A stretch of DNA of 45,298 bases from DASZBR01 sp033763845 (GTDB taxonomy: Bacteria; Pseudomonadota; Gammaproteobacteria; DASZBR01). The notes beneath the pieces were generated by a model. That model was not told where the DNA came from. It worked only from the letters and a program-made list of their open reading frames with translations, and did no database searches. This document shows, piece after piece, positions 34,384 to 41,966 of the stretch. Both the position numbers and the translations under genes were made by a program. Each line of letters starts with the position of its first letter. Positions within the stretch are counted from its first letter, which is position 1. Location: NCBI GenBank assembly GCA_033763845.1, contig JANRJR010000056.1, positions 1 to 45,298 of the forward strand, read 5' to 3'.

Positions 34384-35181
34384 ATGAGCTCAACAGATTT
34401 AAAAAATTATTCCGAACGCATCGAGATTTTTCTCGACAAAAATCTCATGAATTCTCCTGATCCTTTGCATCAAGCGATGCGTTACAGCGTATTGAATGGC
34501 GGAAAAAGATTACGGCCCTTATTGGTTTATGCCGCAGGTCTCGTGAGCGGTGCAGACGAAATACAACTGGATAATTGTGCGGCGGCAGTGGAATGTATTC
34601 ATGCGTATTCTTTAATTCATGATGACTTACCTGCGATGGACGATGATGATTTCCGTCGTGGCGTGCCAAGCTGTCATAAAAAATTTGATGAAGCGACGGC
34701 TATTTTGGCAGGTGATGCATTGCACAGCCTCGCATTTAAATTTTTGGCAAAAAATAACCATGCGCCATTAATCATATTATTGGCTGACGCTATTGGTGCA
34801 GAAGGAATGGTTTTAGGACAAAGCATCGACATGCAATATAAACAGAAAGAAATTCCTGAAAATATTCGTGAGAGGATTCATAAAAATAAAACTGCAAAAT
34901 TAATTACCGCAAGTGTGCAATTGGGTGCATTGTCAGGACGTATAGATAGTGAATCATATGAAAATCTGACGCAATTTGCTGAAAATTTTGGATTAGGATT
35001 TCAATATCAAGATGATGCGCACGATGGCGAAGAAGATAATTTAGATAAAGCAAATTTTTTTTATGATAAGGCCAAAAATTATTTATCGTCGTTATCCAAT
35101 ACCGAGTTATTTTTTCGGATATTAGAAAGAGTGAACGCGAGTAATAGTAGTAACGATAACCCAAACCATTCCATCGCATAA
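34384..35181 (+). CDS. ispA: Polyprenyl (farnesyl) diphosphate synthase, shortened
   Basis: This 265-residue trans-prenyltransferase condenses IPP with allylic diphosphates, probably to farnesyl diphosphate for ubiquinone and undecaprenyl phosphate. Seen are LNGGKRLRPLLVYAAG, the first Asp-rich motif IHDDLPAMDDDDFRRG, KTAKLITASVQLGA, and a second Asp-rich motif FQYQDDAHD. The usual stretch after the second motif (LGK, GxD, KxTY; about 30 residues) is missing, so the protein is shorter than E. coli IspA (299). The C-terminus corresponds to the family end (FFRILERVNAS) plus a tail that overlaps the convergent SURF1 gene by 103 bp. Confidence 0.85.
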   Translation: MSSTDLKNYSERIEIFLDKNLMNSPDPLHQAMRYSVLNGGKRLRPLLVYAAGLVSGADEIQLDNCAAAVECIHAYSLIHDDLPAMDDDDFRRGVPSCHKKFDEATAILAGDALHSLAFKFLAKNNHAPLIILLADAIGAEGMVLGQSIDMQYKQKEIPENIRERIHKNKTAKLITASVQLGALSGRIDSESYENLTQFAENFGLGFQYQDDAHDGEEDNLDKANFFYDKAKNYLSSLSNTELFFRILERVNASNSSNDNPNHSIA

Positions 35182-35705
35182 ATCACATGTTCTTGTGAGG
35201 TTGAATTCAGTAGTAGTGTGTTTGCGTCATGACTAATAACAATGTACGGATAAAAATCATGTTTTACGGCGTGGCTTAGTTTTGCAATATTTAATGCCGT
35301 GGGTGCAATTTCCAGAATACCTTGAATATCTTGTTCACCAAAAATAGGGGAGATTGTATTGGGATCTTTAGTGGATACAGTTCCACGTTCGACCAAAATC
35401 ATTTTAGTCGCGCCAAAAATATTAAACGGTGTAAACACATCAAATGCTTTTTTGTTAGGTACAAATAACGAATGTGCATTATCAAATCGGCCGGTCAGTT
35501 GAATTTTAAAAAAGCGGAGATTTTCTTGCTTGGTATTCAGGGTAGCTGCAGTGATTACGGTTTGGCTACGGACAAAGTACTGCATCGTGAGTAATTTTTT
35601 GAATTCAGCCCGATTAAGCTGCCAAAAGCCTAAGTTTAATAGGGCGCTGAAAATAATGAGGGTAATTAAAGTCGTTATCAATGTCGGACGGAAAGAGTAT
35701 TTCAT
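35079..35705 (-). CDS. SURF1 family protein (cytochrome oxidase assembly)
   Basis: This 208-residue protein has the SURF1 topology: an N-terminal helix (TTLITLIIFSALLNLGFWQL, with the conserved LGxWQLxRxxxK), a periplasmic domain including GRFDNAHSLFVPN, and a C-terminal helix beginning YAMEWFGLSLLLLLAF. SURF1 proteins aid heme a insertion into cytochrome c oxidase subunit I. The neighbouring oxidase genes usually seen (ctaG, coxC, ctaA) are absent here. Its last 103 bp overlap the 3' end of ispA on the other strand. Confidence 0.85.
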   Translation of the reverse strand: MKYSFRPTLITTLITLIIFSALLNLGFWQLNRAEFKKLLTMQYFVRSQTVITAATLNTKQENLRFFKIQLTGRFDNAHSLFVPNKKAFDVFTPFNIFGATKMILVERGTVSTKDPNTISPIFGEQDIQGILEIAPTALNIAKLSHAVKHDFYPYIVISHDANTLLLNSTSQEHVIYAMEWFGLSLLLLLAFTLSNIRKNNSVLDNDDK

Positions 35706-35769
35706 GGTTATCGTTTCGTTAAATTCCAGTTATCATAGAGGCCACATTTTTTGAGAATGGGAATGTACC

Positions 35770-37062
35770 ATGATTGCAATTTTACATAAAGATTTACCTG
35801 AATTTGACGGTGTGAGCTTTGATACGCGTACGCTACAGCCCGGCAATCTCTATTTCGCGATACTCGGCGAATCCAAGGATGGCCATGATTTTATCGATGA
35901 TGCGCGTCGAAAAGGTGCGGCAGGCGTAGTTGTGTCTAAGTCTGTGAGTACGACGGTGCCGGTGATTGAAGTCGAAGATACGACAATTGCGTTGGGAGAG
36001 CTGGGAAAAGTCTGGCGCGACCAATTTGATATTCCGTTAGTTGCGTTGACGGGTAGCAATGGCAAAACCACGACCAAAAATATGATCTCGGCGATTTTTG
36101 CCGAAGCGGGGCTGAATCCATTGGCGACCGAAGGTAATTTGAATAATCAATGGGGTGTGCCGTTGATGTTGTCTCGATTAACGCATGAAAACAAATCGGC
36201 CGTAATCGAAATGGGTATGAATCATTTCGACGAAATCCGTTATCTTACGCATTTGGCAAAGCCCACTATTGCATTAATTACAAATGCTGGACCCAGTCAC
36301 TTAGAAGGTGTGGGTGGTACCGTAAAAGGTGTTGCGCAAGCGAAAGGCGAAATTTTTGAGGGATTAGCGTTAAATGGAACGGCGGTAATTAATGCCGATG
36401 ATAAATTTGCGGACATGTGGGAAAAATTAGCCGGTTCACGAAAAATCATTACGTTTGGTTTGCAAAATTCTTCGGATGTTCATGGTGAAGTTGTAAAGGG
36501 AGGTTTTATTTTAAAAGTAGGCGATAAATCCATCACCATAAAATTAGGCTTATTAGGTAAGCATAACATTATGAATGCATTGGCAGCATCCGCTGTATGC
36601 GTCGCAAATAATATTAAACTCGAGACAATTAAGTCAGGATTAGAAAAAATGAATCCGGAACACGGACGCATGGAAAGTAAAGAAGGATTAAATGGCGCAA
36701 AAGTGATTGATGATACTTACAATGCAAATCCATTATCATTTCGTGCTGCAATAGAATCTATTTCGCATGAGAAATGCAAGAAAATATTGGCGTTGGGTGA
36801 TATGCGTGAATTAGGCGAGCAGGGTCCTGAGTTGCATCGTGAATGTGGAAAGTTAGCGAAAGACGCGGGGATTGATATTCTATTTGCGACCGGCGAGTTG
36901 ATGAAAAATACCGTAGAAAGTTTTGGCGAAAATGCGCAGCATTTCGTGACGCATGCAGATTTAATTGCTGCTTTAAAGCCATTGTTAACGAAAGATGTTT
37001 TAGTTTTGGTAAAGGGATCGCGTTCTATGAAGATGGAGTTGGTGGTCGATGCCATTACCTAA
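35770..37062 (+). CDS. murF: UDP-MurNAc-tripeptide D-alanyl-D-alanine ligase
   Basis: This 430-residue Mur ligase adds D-Ala-D-Ala to UDP-MurNAc-tripeptide, the last cytoplasmic step. It has the N-terminal UDP-binding domain (GVSFDTRTLQPGNLYFAILG), the ATP loop VALTGSNGKTTTKNM at residues 91-105, EMGMNHFDEI, ITNAGPSHLEGVGG, HNIMNALAA, and the C-terminal VIDDTYNANPLSFRAA and LGDMRELGEQG. It begins about ten residues later than E. coli MurF but looks complete. It is not in the dcw cluster between murE and mraY but beyond mraZ and on the opposite strand. It overlaps a receiver-domain gene by 14 bp. Confidence 0.95.
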   Translation: MIAILHKDLPEFDGVSFDTRTLQPGNLYFAILGESKDGHDFIDDARRKGAAGVVVSKSVSTTVPVIEVEDTTIALGELGKVWRDQFDIPLVALTGSNGKTTTKNMISAIFAEAGLNPLATEGNLNNQWGVPLMLSRLTHENKSAVIEMGMNHFDEIRYLTHLAKPTIALITNAGPSHLEGVGGTVKGVAQAKGEIFEGLALNGTAVINADDKFADMWEKLAGSRKIITFGLQNSSDVHGEVVKGGFILKVGDKSITIKLGLLGKHNIMNALAASAVCVANNIKLETIKSGLEKMNPEHGRMESKEGLNGAKVIDDTYNANPLSFRAAIESISHEKCKKILALGDMRELGEQGPELHRECGKLAKDAGIDILFATGELMKNTVESFGENAQHFVTHADLIAALKPLLTKDVLVLVKGSRSMKMELVVDAIT

Positions 37063-37450
37063 AAAATTGGCTTTAGTGGTTGATGATGATGTGTATATTC
37101 GCGCGGCGATTAAAAAAATATTGCTATCTTTTGGTTTTGATGTTGTTGAAGCGGTGAATGGAAAGGATGGAGTTGAAAAATTCCGGCAGCAGAAATTTGA
37201 TCTGGTTACGATGGATTTTATGATGCCAGAATTAAATGGTGCAGAAGCAGCAAAGAAAATACGTGAACAGAATAAAGACATTTTAATTATTGGTTTAAGT
37301 TCTTCTTATCGCCGTATGGAAACGGAGTGTAGAAGATTAAATTTTACCATTCCTGTTTTATCTAAATTCGAGATGCCCGACGTGTTAACAGATTTTATAA
37401 GGGGGCTGTGCGATGAAAGAAAAGAAGACAAAGATAGCGGTCGTTATTGA
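37049..37450 (+). CDS. Single-domain response regulator (CheY-like)
   Basis: This 133-residue protein is a stand-alone receiver domain: acidic pocket VVDDDVYIR (D12-D14), phospho-acceptor D56 in DLVTMDFMMPELNG, switch Ser in IIGLSSSYRR, and Lys106 in VLSKFEMP. There is no output domain. The start lies 14 bp inside murF, so it is translated with it. A second receiver gene starts 38 bp before its end. No histidine kinase is in the window; the partner and output are unknown. Coupling of a receiver to murF is unusual. Confidence 0.88.
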   Translation: MPLPKKLALVVDDDVYIRAAIKKILLSFGFDVVEAVNGKDGVEKFRQQKFDLVTMDFMMPELNGAEAAKKIREQNKDILIIGLSSSYRRMETECRRLNFTIPVLSKFEMPDVLTDFIRGLCDERKEDKDSGRY

Positions 37451-37903
37451 TGATGATATCGTTCATTTGGCATGTGTTAAACGAGAATTAATGGTGCTTG
37501 GTTACACCGTTTTTCTTGCCAATGATGGTTCAGTTGCGCTTGAGAATTTGAGCAATTATGGAGAGATGTTGACTTATTTGTCATCGATAATCATATGCCG
37601 AAAACAGATGGCCCTGTAACAATTTATCGCTTAAGACAGAATCCTTTTTTTTCAACGGTAGATATTGTTGGTCGATGTGCTGAGCCTGATGATATGCAAG
37701 AGAAAACGTTAAAGCTACTTCAAGAAAATATGCTGAGTACAGAAAATTTGCGTTTTATCGCCAAGCCTGGAAGAGTTTTTCCGATACAGCGGTTGTCACA
37801 GAAAACTACTTCAACTCTATTGATGGTGTCAGCAGAAGTCAGTGCTAGCCCGGAAAAATCTCCCTCAATGCGTCATAGCCCCATTCGAAAGCAAAGTGAA
37901 TAG
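37413..37903 (+). pseudogene. Second receiver-domain gene, frameshifted
   Basis: The first frame encodes IAVVIDDDIVHLACVKREL and GYTVFLANDGSVALENLSNY, the start of a receiver; then it runs into nonsense and stops at 37619. The expected continuation DLFVIDNHMPKTDG, with the phospho-acceptor Asp, is in another frame from about 37562 and runs to 37903. The break lies at GGAGAGATG near 37560-37568, a GA-repeat prone to slippage; a 1-bp deletion or 2-bp insertion explains it. Thus a pseudogene, or a sequencing error. Its 3' end overlaps pncC by 59 bp on the other strand. Confidence 0.75.
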
Positions 37904-38354
37904 TCGCTAACCGAATACTTTCTCGACTACCCGTAAAATATTGATGAATGGTTTTCGTATCTGTCATCGATGTTGCTAATCCAAACCAAATGGTTCCGAC
38001 CGGTTTATCTTTTGTTCCACCCTCGGGGCCTGCAATGCCCGTCACAGATAGCGCAAAATCAACCGGTGATTTATTTAACGCACCTTCAGCCATTTTTTCT
38101 GCAGTCTCTTTGCTGACCGCGCCATAGGTTTGAATAATATTTTCGGGAACGCCCAATAATTCTTGTTTAGAAAGATTGGAGTATGTCACGAATCCTCGCT
38201 CGAAAAATGTTGAGCTCCCTGGTATTCCCGTTAATGCAAATGCAATTCCACCCCCGGTGCAGGATTCTGCAATGGCACATTTTAATTTTTGTTTGCGCAA
38301 AAACTGGCCCCATTTTTCTGCCAGAATGCTAATATTCTCGTCTAACCGTTTCAT
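37845..38354 (-). CDS. pncC: Nicotinamide-nucleotide amidase (CinA C-terminal type)
   Basis: This 169-residue single-domain protein matches PncC/CinA-C, which deamidates NMN to nicotinate mononucleotide in pyridine nucleotide recycling. Visible: CAIAESCTGGGIAFALT with the catalytic Ser, GSSTFFERGFVTYSNLSK, YGAVSKETAEKMAEGAL, and ALSVTGIAGPEGGTKDKPVG. The N-terminal MoaB-like domain of full CinA is absent, as usual for the stand-alone form. Its start is only 14 bp from the mutS start on the other strand. Confidence 0.94.
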   Translation of the reverse strand: MKRLDENISILAEKWGQFLRKQKLKCAIAESCTGGGIAFALTGIPGSSTFFERGFVTYSNLSKQELLGVPENIIQTYGAVSKETAEKMAEGALNKSPVDFALSVTGIAGPEGGTKDKPVGTIWFGLATSMTDTKTIHQYFTGSRESIRLATIHFAFEWGYDALREIFPG

Positions 38355-38368
38355 ACAGGGACTCTCCT

Positions 38369-40762
38369 ATGGCACTTGAACAACATACGCCCATGATGCA
38401 GCAATATTTACGCATTAAAAGCGATCATACGGATAAATTAGTATTCTATCGCATGGGCGATTTTTATGAATTATTTTTTGATGACGCGAAAAAAGCAGCA
38501 AAATTACTGGATTTAACGCTAACCAAACGCGGTCAATCCAACGGCGAGCCTATTCCCATGGCAGGCATTCCGTATCATGCGGCTGAAAATTATTTGGCGA
38601 AATTAATTAAATCGGGTGAATCTGTCGCAATTTGCGAACAAATTGGTGATCCTGCAACATCCAAAGGTCCTGTTGAACGACAAGTCGTTAGAATTGTCAC
38701 GCCAGGCACCGTTACGGATGAAGCATTATTAGAAGACCGTAAAGATAATTTATTAGTTGCGCTACATCGTATGGAATTAAAATTTGGGTTGGCGAGCTTA
38801 GATTTATCCAGCGGACGATTTATTTTACAAGAATTACATGGCGAAGAAAGTGTGCTCAGTGAATTAGAACGTTTAAAACCCGCAGAAATATTAGTCAGCG
38901 AAGAAGGAGGTTCAGATCCAATATTAAAAAATCGAGCAGGTATAAGAAAACGGGGTATTTGGGAATTTAATCTCGAAACAGCAAAGCAATTATTGTCGTC
39001 GCATTTTAAAACGCAAGATTTATCGGGATTTGGATGTGATGAATTTCCGTTGGGATTAATGGCAGCGGGTGCGTTACTGCATTATGCGCGTGAAACACAG
39101 CGTGCCGCATTGCCACATATTCGCAGTCTTCGTGTAGAGCATCCGGAAGATTATTTAATTTTAGATGCAGCGACACGACGTAATTTAGAATTGGATACCA
39201 ATTTGCAGGGCGGAATTGATAATACGTTATCGAGTGTGATTGATCGTACTTCAACAGCAATGGGCAGTCGATTATTGCGCCGTTGGTTAAATCAGCCATT
39301 ACGTGAAAGAAATATTTTACTTCATCGCCAAGAAATTATTACAGGGTTTATTCGCAATAGGTCATATGCGGATGTGCAAGAATATTTGCGTGAAATTGGC
39401 GACATTGAAAGAATTCTGGCGCGTGTGGCCTTAAAATCAGCGCGGCCTCGGGATTTGGTTCAGCTGCGAACCGCTATCAGTATGTTTCCGCATATCAAAA
39501 ATTATTTAAGTAATAGCAGTATTCCTCGCATACAACAGCTAGCAAATAAAATTTTTATTTTTGATGAGTTATTACAGATTTTAAATACTGCATTGATTGA
39601 TAATCCGCCGATGTTAATTCGTGATGGCGGAGTAATTGCGCCTGGTTATAATTCAGAATTAGATGAGCTAAGAATGCTCAGCGAAAATGCGAGTCAGTAT
39701 TTAATTGATCTCGAAACGCGAGAGCGAGAGCGCACCAATATTTCAACGCTTAAAGTCGGCTATAACAGAATTCATGGGTACTATATAGAGATTAGTACCG
39801 CACAATCTAAAAATGCGCCGATTGATTATCAGCGTCGTCAGACTTTAAAAAATGCAGAGCGTTATATCACGCCAGAATTAAAGCAATTTGAAGATAAAGT
39901 CTTAAGCGCAAAATCCAAGGCTTTAAGTCTAGAAAAATATTTATATGAAATGTTATTGGATCGTATTGCTCAAGATTTATCTCAATTACAAGATAACTCA
40001 TCTATTATTGCAGGCATCGATGTGTCGTGTAATTTTGCGGAGCGTGCAGAAACCTTGCATTGGGTTTGCCCTACATTGACACAAAATACTGAATTAAATA
40101 TTACCGCCGGTCGACATCCTGTGATTGAGTTTACGCAACAAAATCCTTTTGTGCCCAATGATATTGTTTTATCGTCTTCACGCCGAATGCTAATTATTAC
40201 GGGGCCAAATATGGGGGGAAAATCTACTTATATGCGTCAAACGGCATTAATTACTTTGCTAGCACATATAGGATCTTATGTTCCTGCATCACAAGCTACT
40301 ATTGGCAATATTGATAGAATATTCACGAGAATAGGCGCAGCGGATGATCTTGCGGGTGGTCGATCGACGTTTATGGTGGAAATGACTGAAACAGCGAATA
40401 TATTGCACAATGCGACGGAAAATAGCTTGGTTTTGATGGATGAAGTGGGGAGAGGTACTAGTACTTTTGATGGTTTATCGTTAGCATGGTCATGTGCGCA
40501 TTACCTAGCAGATAACATCAAAGCGTTTACATTATTTGCAACACATTATTTTGAATTGACCAGTTTGCCCCAAGAATGTGAAGGAATAGTGAACGTCCAT
40601 TTGGATGCGGTAGAGCATGGTGATCATGTTGTATTTTTGCATGCGGTACAGGAAGGCCCGGCAAGTAAGAGTTATGGATTGCAGGTTGCGCAATTGGCTG
40701 GAATTCCAAAAATTGTAATTGAAAATGCGAAAGAAAAACTGGCTACTCTTGAGATGAAGTGA
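38369..40762 (+). CDS. mutS: DNA mismatch repair protein MutS, lacking the C-terminal tail
   Basis: This 797-residue ATPase recognises mismatches. The mismatch-reading motif is FYRMGDFYELFFDDA near the N-terminus; Walker A is TGPNMGGKSTYMRQTA; Walker B is VLMDEVGRGTSTFDGLSLAW; ATHYFELT follows. It ends at KEKLATLEMK, where E. coli MutS continues for about 50 residues with the tetramerisation element. A ribosome site (CAGGGA) lies in the 14 bp shared with divergent pncC. A REP-like hairpin begins 18 bp after the stop. Confidence 0.95.
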   Translation: MALEQHTPMMQQYLRIKSDHTDKLVFYRMGDFYELFFDDAKKAAKLLDLTLTKRGQSNGEPIPMAGIPYHAAENYLAKLIKSGESVAICEQIGDPATSKGPVERQVVRIVTPGTVTDEALLEDRKDNLLVALHRMELKFGLASLDLSSGRFILQELHGEESVLSELERLKPAEILVSEEGGSDPILKNRAGIRKRGIWEFNLETAKQLLSSHFKTQDLSGFGCDEFPLGLMAAGALLHYARETQRAALPHIRSLRVEHPEDYLILDAATRRNLELDTNLQGGIDNTLSSVIDRTSTAMGSRLLRRWLNQPLRERNILLHRQEIITGFIRNRSYADVQEYLREIGDIERILARVALKSARPRDLVQLRTAISMFPHIKNYLSNSSIPRIQQLANKIFIFDELLQILNTALIDNPPMLIRDGGVIAPGYNSELDELRMLSENASQYLIDLETRERERTNISTLKVGYNRIHGYYIEISTAQSKNAPIDYQRRQTLKNAERYITPELKQFEDKVLSAKSKALSLEKYLYEMLLDRIAQDLSQLQDNSSIIAGIDVSCNFAERAETLHWVCPTLTQNTELNITAGRHPVIEFTQQNPFVPNDIVLSSSRRMLIITGPNMGGKSTYMRQTALITLLAHIGSYVPASQATIGNIDRIFTRIGAADDLAGGRSTFMVEMTETANILHNATENSLVLMDEVGRGTSTFDGLSLAWSCAHYLADNIKAFTLFATHYFELTSLPQECEGIVNVHLDAVEHGDHVVFLHAVQEGPASKSYGLQVAQLAGIPKIVIENAKEKLATLEMK

Positions 40763-40779
40763 CATGTTTTTTGGTATGA

Positions 40780-40804
40780 GGACCGGGCGCGGCCCGGTCC
40801 CTAC
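40780..40804 (-). repeat. REP-like hairpin D, behind mutS
   Basis: On the minus strand: GTAG foot, then the perfect stem GGACCGGGC / GCCCGGTCC around a 3-base centre. Stem bases differ from copies B and C yet pair fully. It forms an inward-facing pair with hairpin E. The sequence after its foot (CTACAAACACACGATTC) resembles that after copy B (CTACATACACTCAATTC). Confidence 0.75.
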
Positions 40805-40843
40805 AAACACACGATTCTTGTTGAGAATTTGAATTTTAGGTTT

Positions 40844-40867
40844 GCAGGGTCGAAGCCATGCTTCGAC
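40844..40867 (+). repeat. REP-like hairpin E, upstream of tsaC
   Basis: GCAG foot (variant of GTAG), then stem GTCGAAGC / GCTTCGAC around CAT. It faces copy D across 39 bp. It ends 24 bp before the tsaC ATG, so it could influence translation initiation. Confidence 0.7.
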
Positions 40868-40891
40868 ATGAAGGAACGGGTGAAAGTAAAT

Positions 40892-41833
40892 ATGAAGATT
40901 AAATATATCGATAAGGCTGTAAAATTATTACAGTCCGGCGAATGTGTTGGTATTCCAACAGAAACTGTTTATGGCCTGGCGGCAGATGCGGCCAATCCCA
41001 CAGCAATTAAAAAAATATTTAAACTAAAAGGCCGACCACAAAACCATCCCTTAATATTACATATTTATAATTTAGATCAGCTAAAAGATTGGGTGGAATT
41101 TATTCCCGAAACAGCAAAAAAATTAATGAAAAAATTCTGGCCGGGTCCCATGACTCTCATATTTCCTGTTAAAAAAGATATTCTCAAAAAACCTTATGTT
41201 AAAACTATTACGGGTAACCAAAATACTATTGGCATACGCATGCCATCACATCCCATCACACGAAAATTATTGAAATTATTGGGTGGGCCAGTAGTTGCGC
41301 CGTCTGCTAATAAATTTGGTCATGTGAGCCCAACCAGTGCGGAACACGTTAAATCAGAATTTAAACATAAACTAAAATTAATTTTAGACGGTGGTCAAAC
41401 AAAATTGGGTATTGAATCAACCATTATTAATGTCACAGAAGTACCGCCTAGGGTATTGCGTCCGGGGCCCTTAAGTATTGCTAAAATCAAAAAATTATCT
41501 GGCGTGAATGTGGTTTCGGGTAAATCGAAAAAATCACCGCGTGTATCAGGAAGCTTAAAATCCCATTATGCGCCACGTACACCCGTCAAATTATTTACGG
41601 GAAAAATTAAATCACCCAAAAAAAATATTGGTGTTGTGTCAATGTCATTGCCGACATTGAGAATAACAGAATGGATTGTGATGCCAGATGAGCCTGCAAA
41701 ATACGCTAAAAAATTATATGCGGTATTGCGTGAATTAGACGCAAAGCGATTAAATGCCATACATATAGAATTGCCGCCCAACAAACCAGAGTGGGCGGCA
41801 ATTCGCGATCGATTATTACGCGCGGCGGGTTAA
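40892..41833 (+). CDS. tsaC: L-threonylcarbamoyladenylate synthase, Sua5 type
   Basis: This 313-residue enzyme makes threonylcarbamoyl-AMP for the t6A37 modification of ANN-decoding tRNAs. The YrdC domain shows GIPTETVYGLAADAANPTAI, KLKGRPQNHPLILHI, FWPGPMTLIFPV, IRMPSHPITRKLLK, and VAPSANKFGHVSPTSA. A linker with LKSHYAPRTPVKLF and a C-terminal Sua5 domain follow, making it longer than E. coli TsaC (190). In-frame starts exist at 40829 and 40868, but these lie in repeat DNA; ATG at 40892 gives the usual MKIKYIDKAVKLLQSGE start. Confidence 0.92.
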   Translation: MKIKYIDKAVKLLQSGECVGIPTETVYGLAADAANPTAIKKIFKLKGRPQNHPLILHIYNLDQLKDWVEFIPETAKKLMKKFWPGPMTLIFPVKKDILKKPYVKTITGNQNTIGIRMPSHPITRKLLKLLGGPVVAPSANKFGHVSPTSAEHVKSEFKHKLKLILDGGQTKLGIESTIINVTEVPPRVLRPGPLSIAKIKKLSGVNVVSGKSKKSPRVSGSLKSHYAPRTPVKLFTGKIKSPKKNIGVVSMSLPTLRITEWIVMPDEPAKYAKKLYAVLRELDAKRLNAIHIELPPNKPEWAAIRDRLLRAAG

Positions 41834-41880
41834 CGCTCTTGTTCGGTCCTTCGTAAATGGGACAGGTAACTGAGTTGTTC

Positions 41881-41913
41881 CTTAAGCTTTCCTTAAGGTT
41901 TCTTTGATATTAT
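41881..41913 (+). promoter_or_regulatory. Candidate PmrA box and -10 upstream of the giant ORF
   Basis: CTTAAG (41881-41886), five bases (CTTTC), CTTAAG (41892-41897): 12/12 match to YTTAAK-N5-YTTAAK. Each half extends to CTTAAGCTT and CTTAAGGTT, close to the Legionella/Coxiella form (CTTAATATT with N2). Ten bases downstream lies TATTAT (41908-41913), a 5/6 match to the -10 consensus. The ATG follows 53 bp later. Confidence 0.6.
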
Positions 41914-41966
41914 TGCTGCCAGATTTTCCTGATAACTTTTGTATATATCGTTTTGAGGGTTTAATA

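Noticed and set aside
40763..40805. Hairpin D as a mutS terminator
   Set aside because: It is followed by CTACAAAC, not T residues, and has the foot and paired layout of a REP element.
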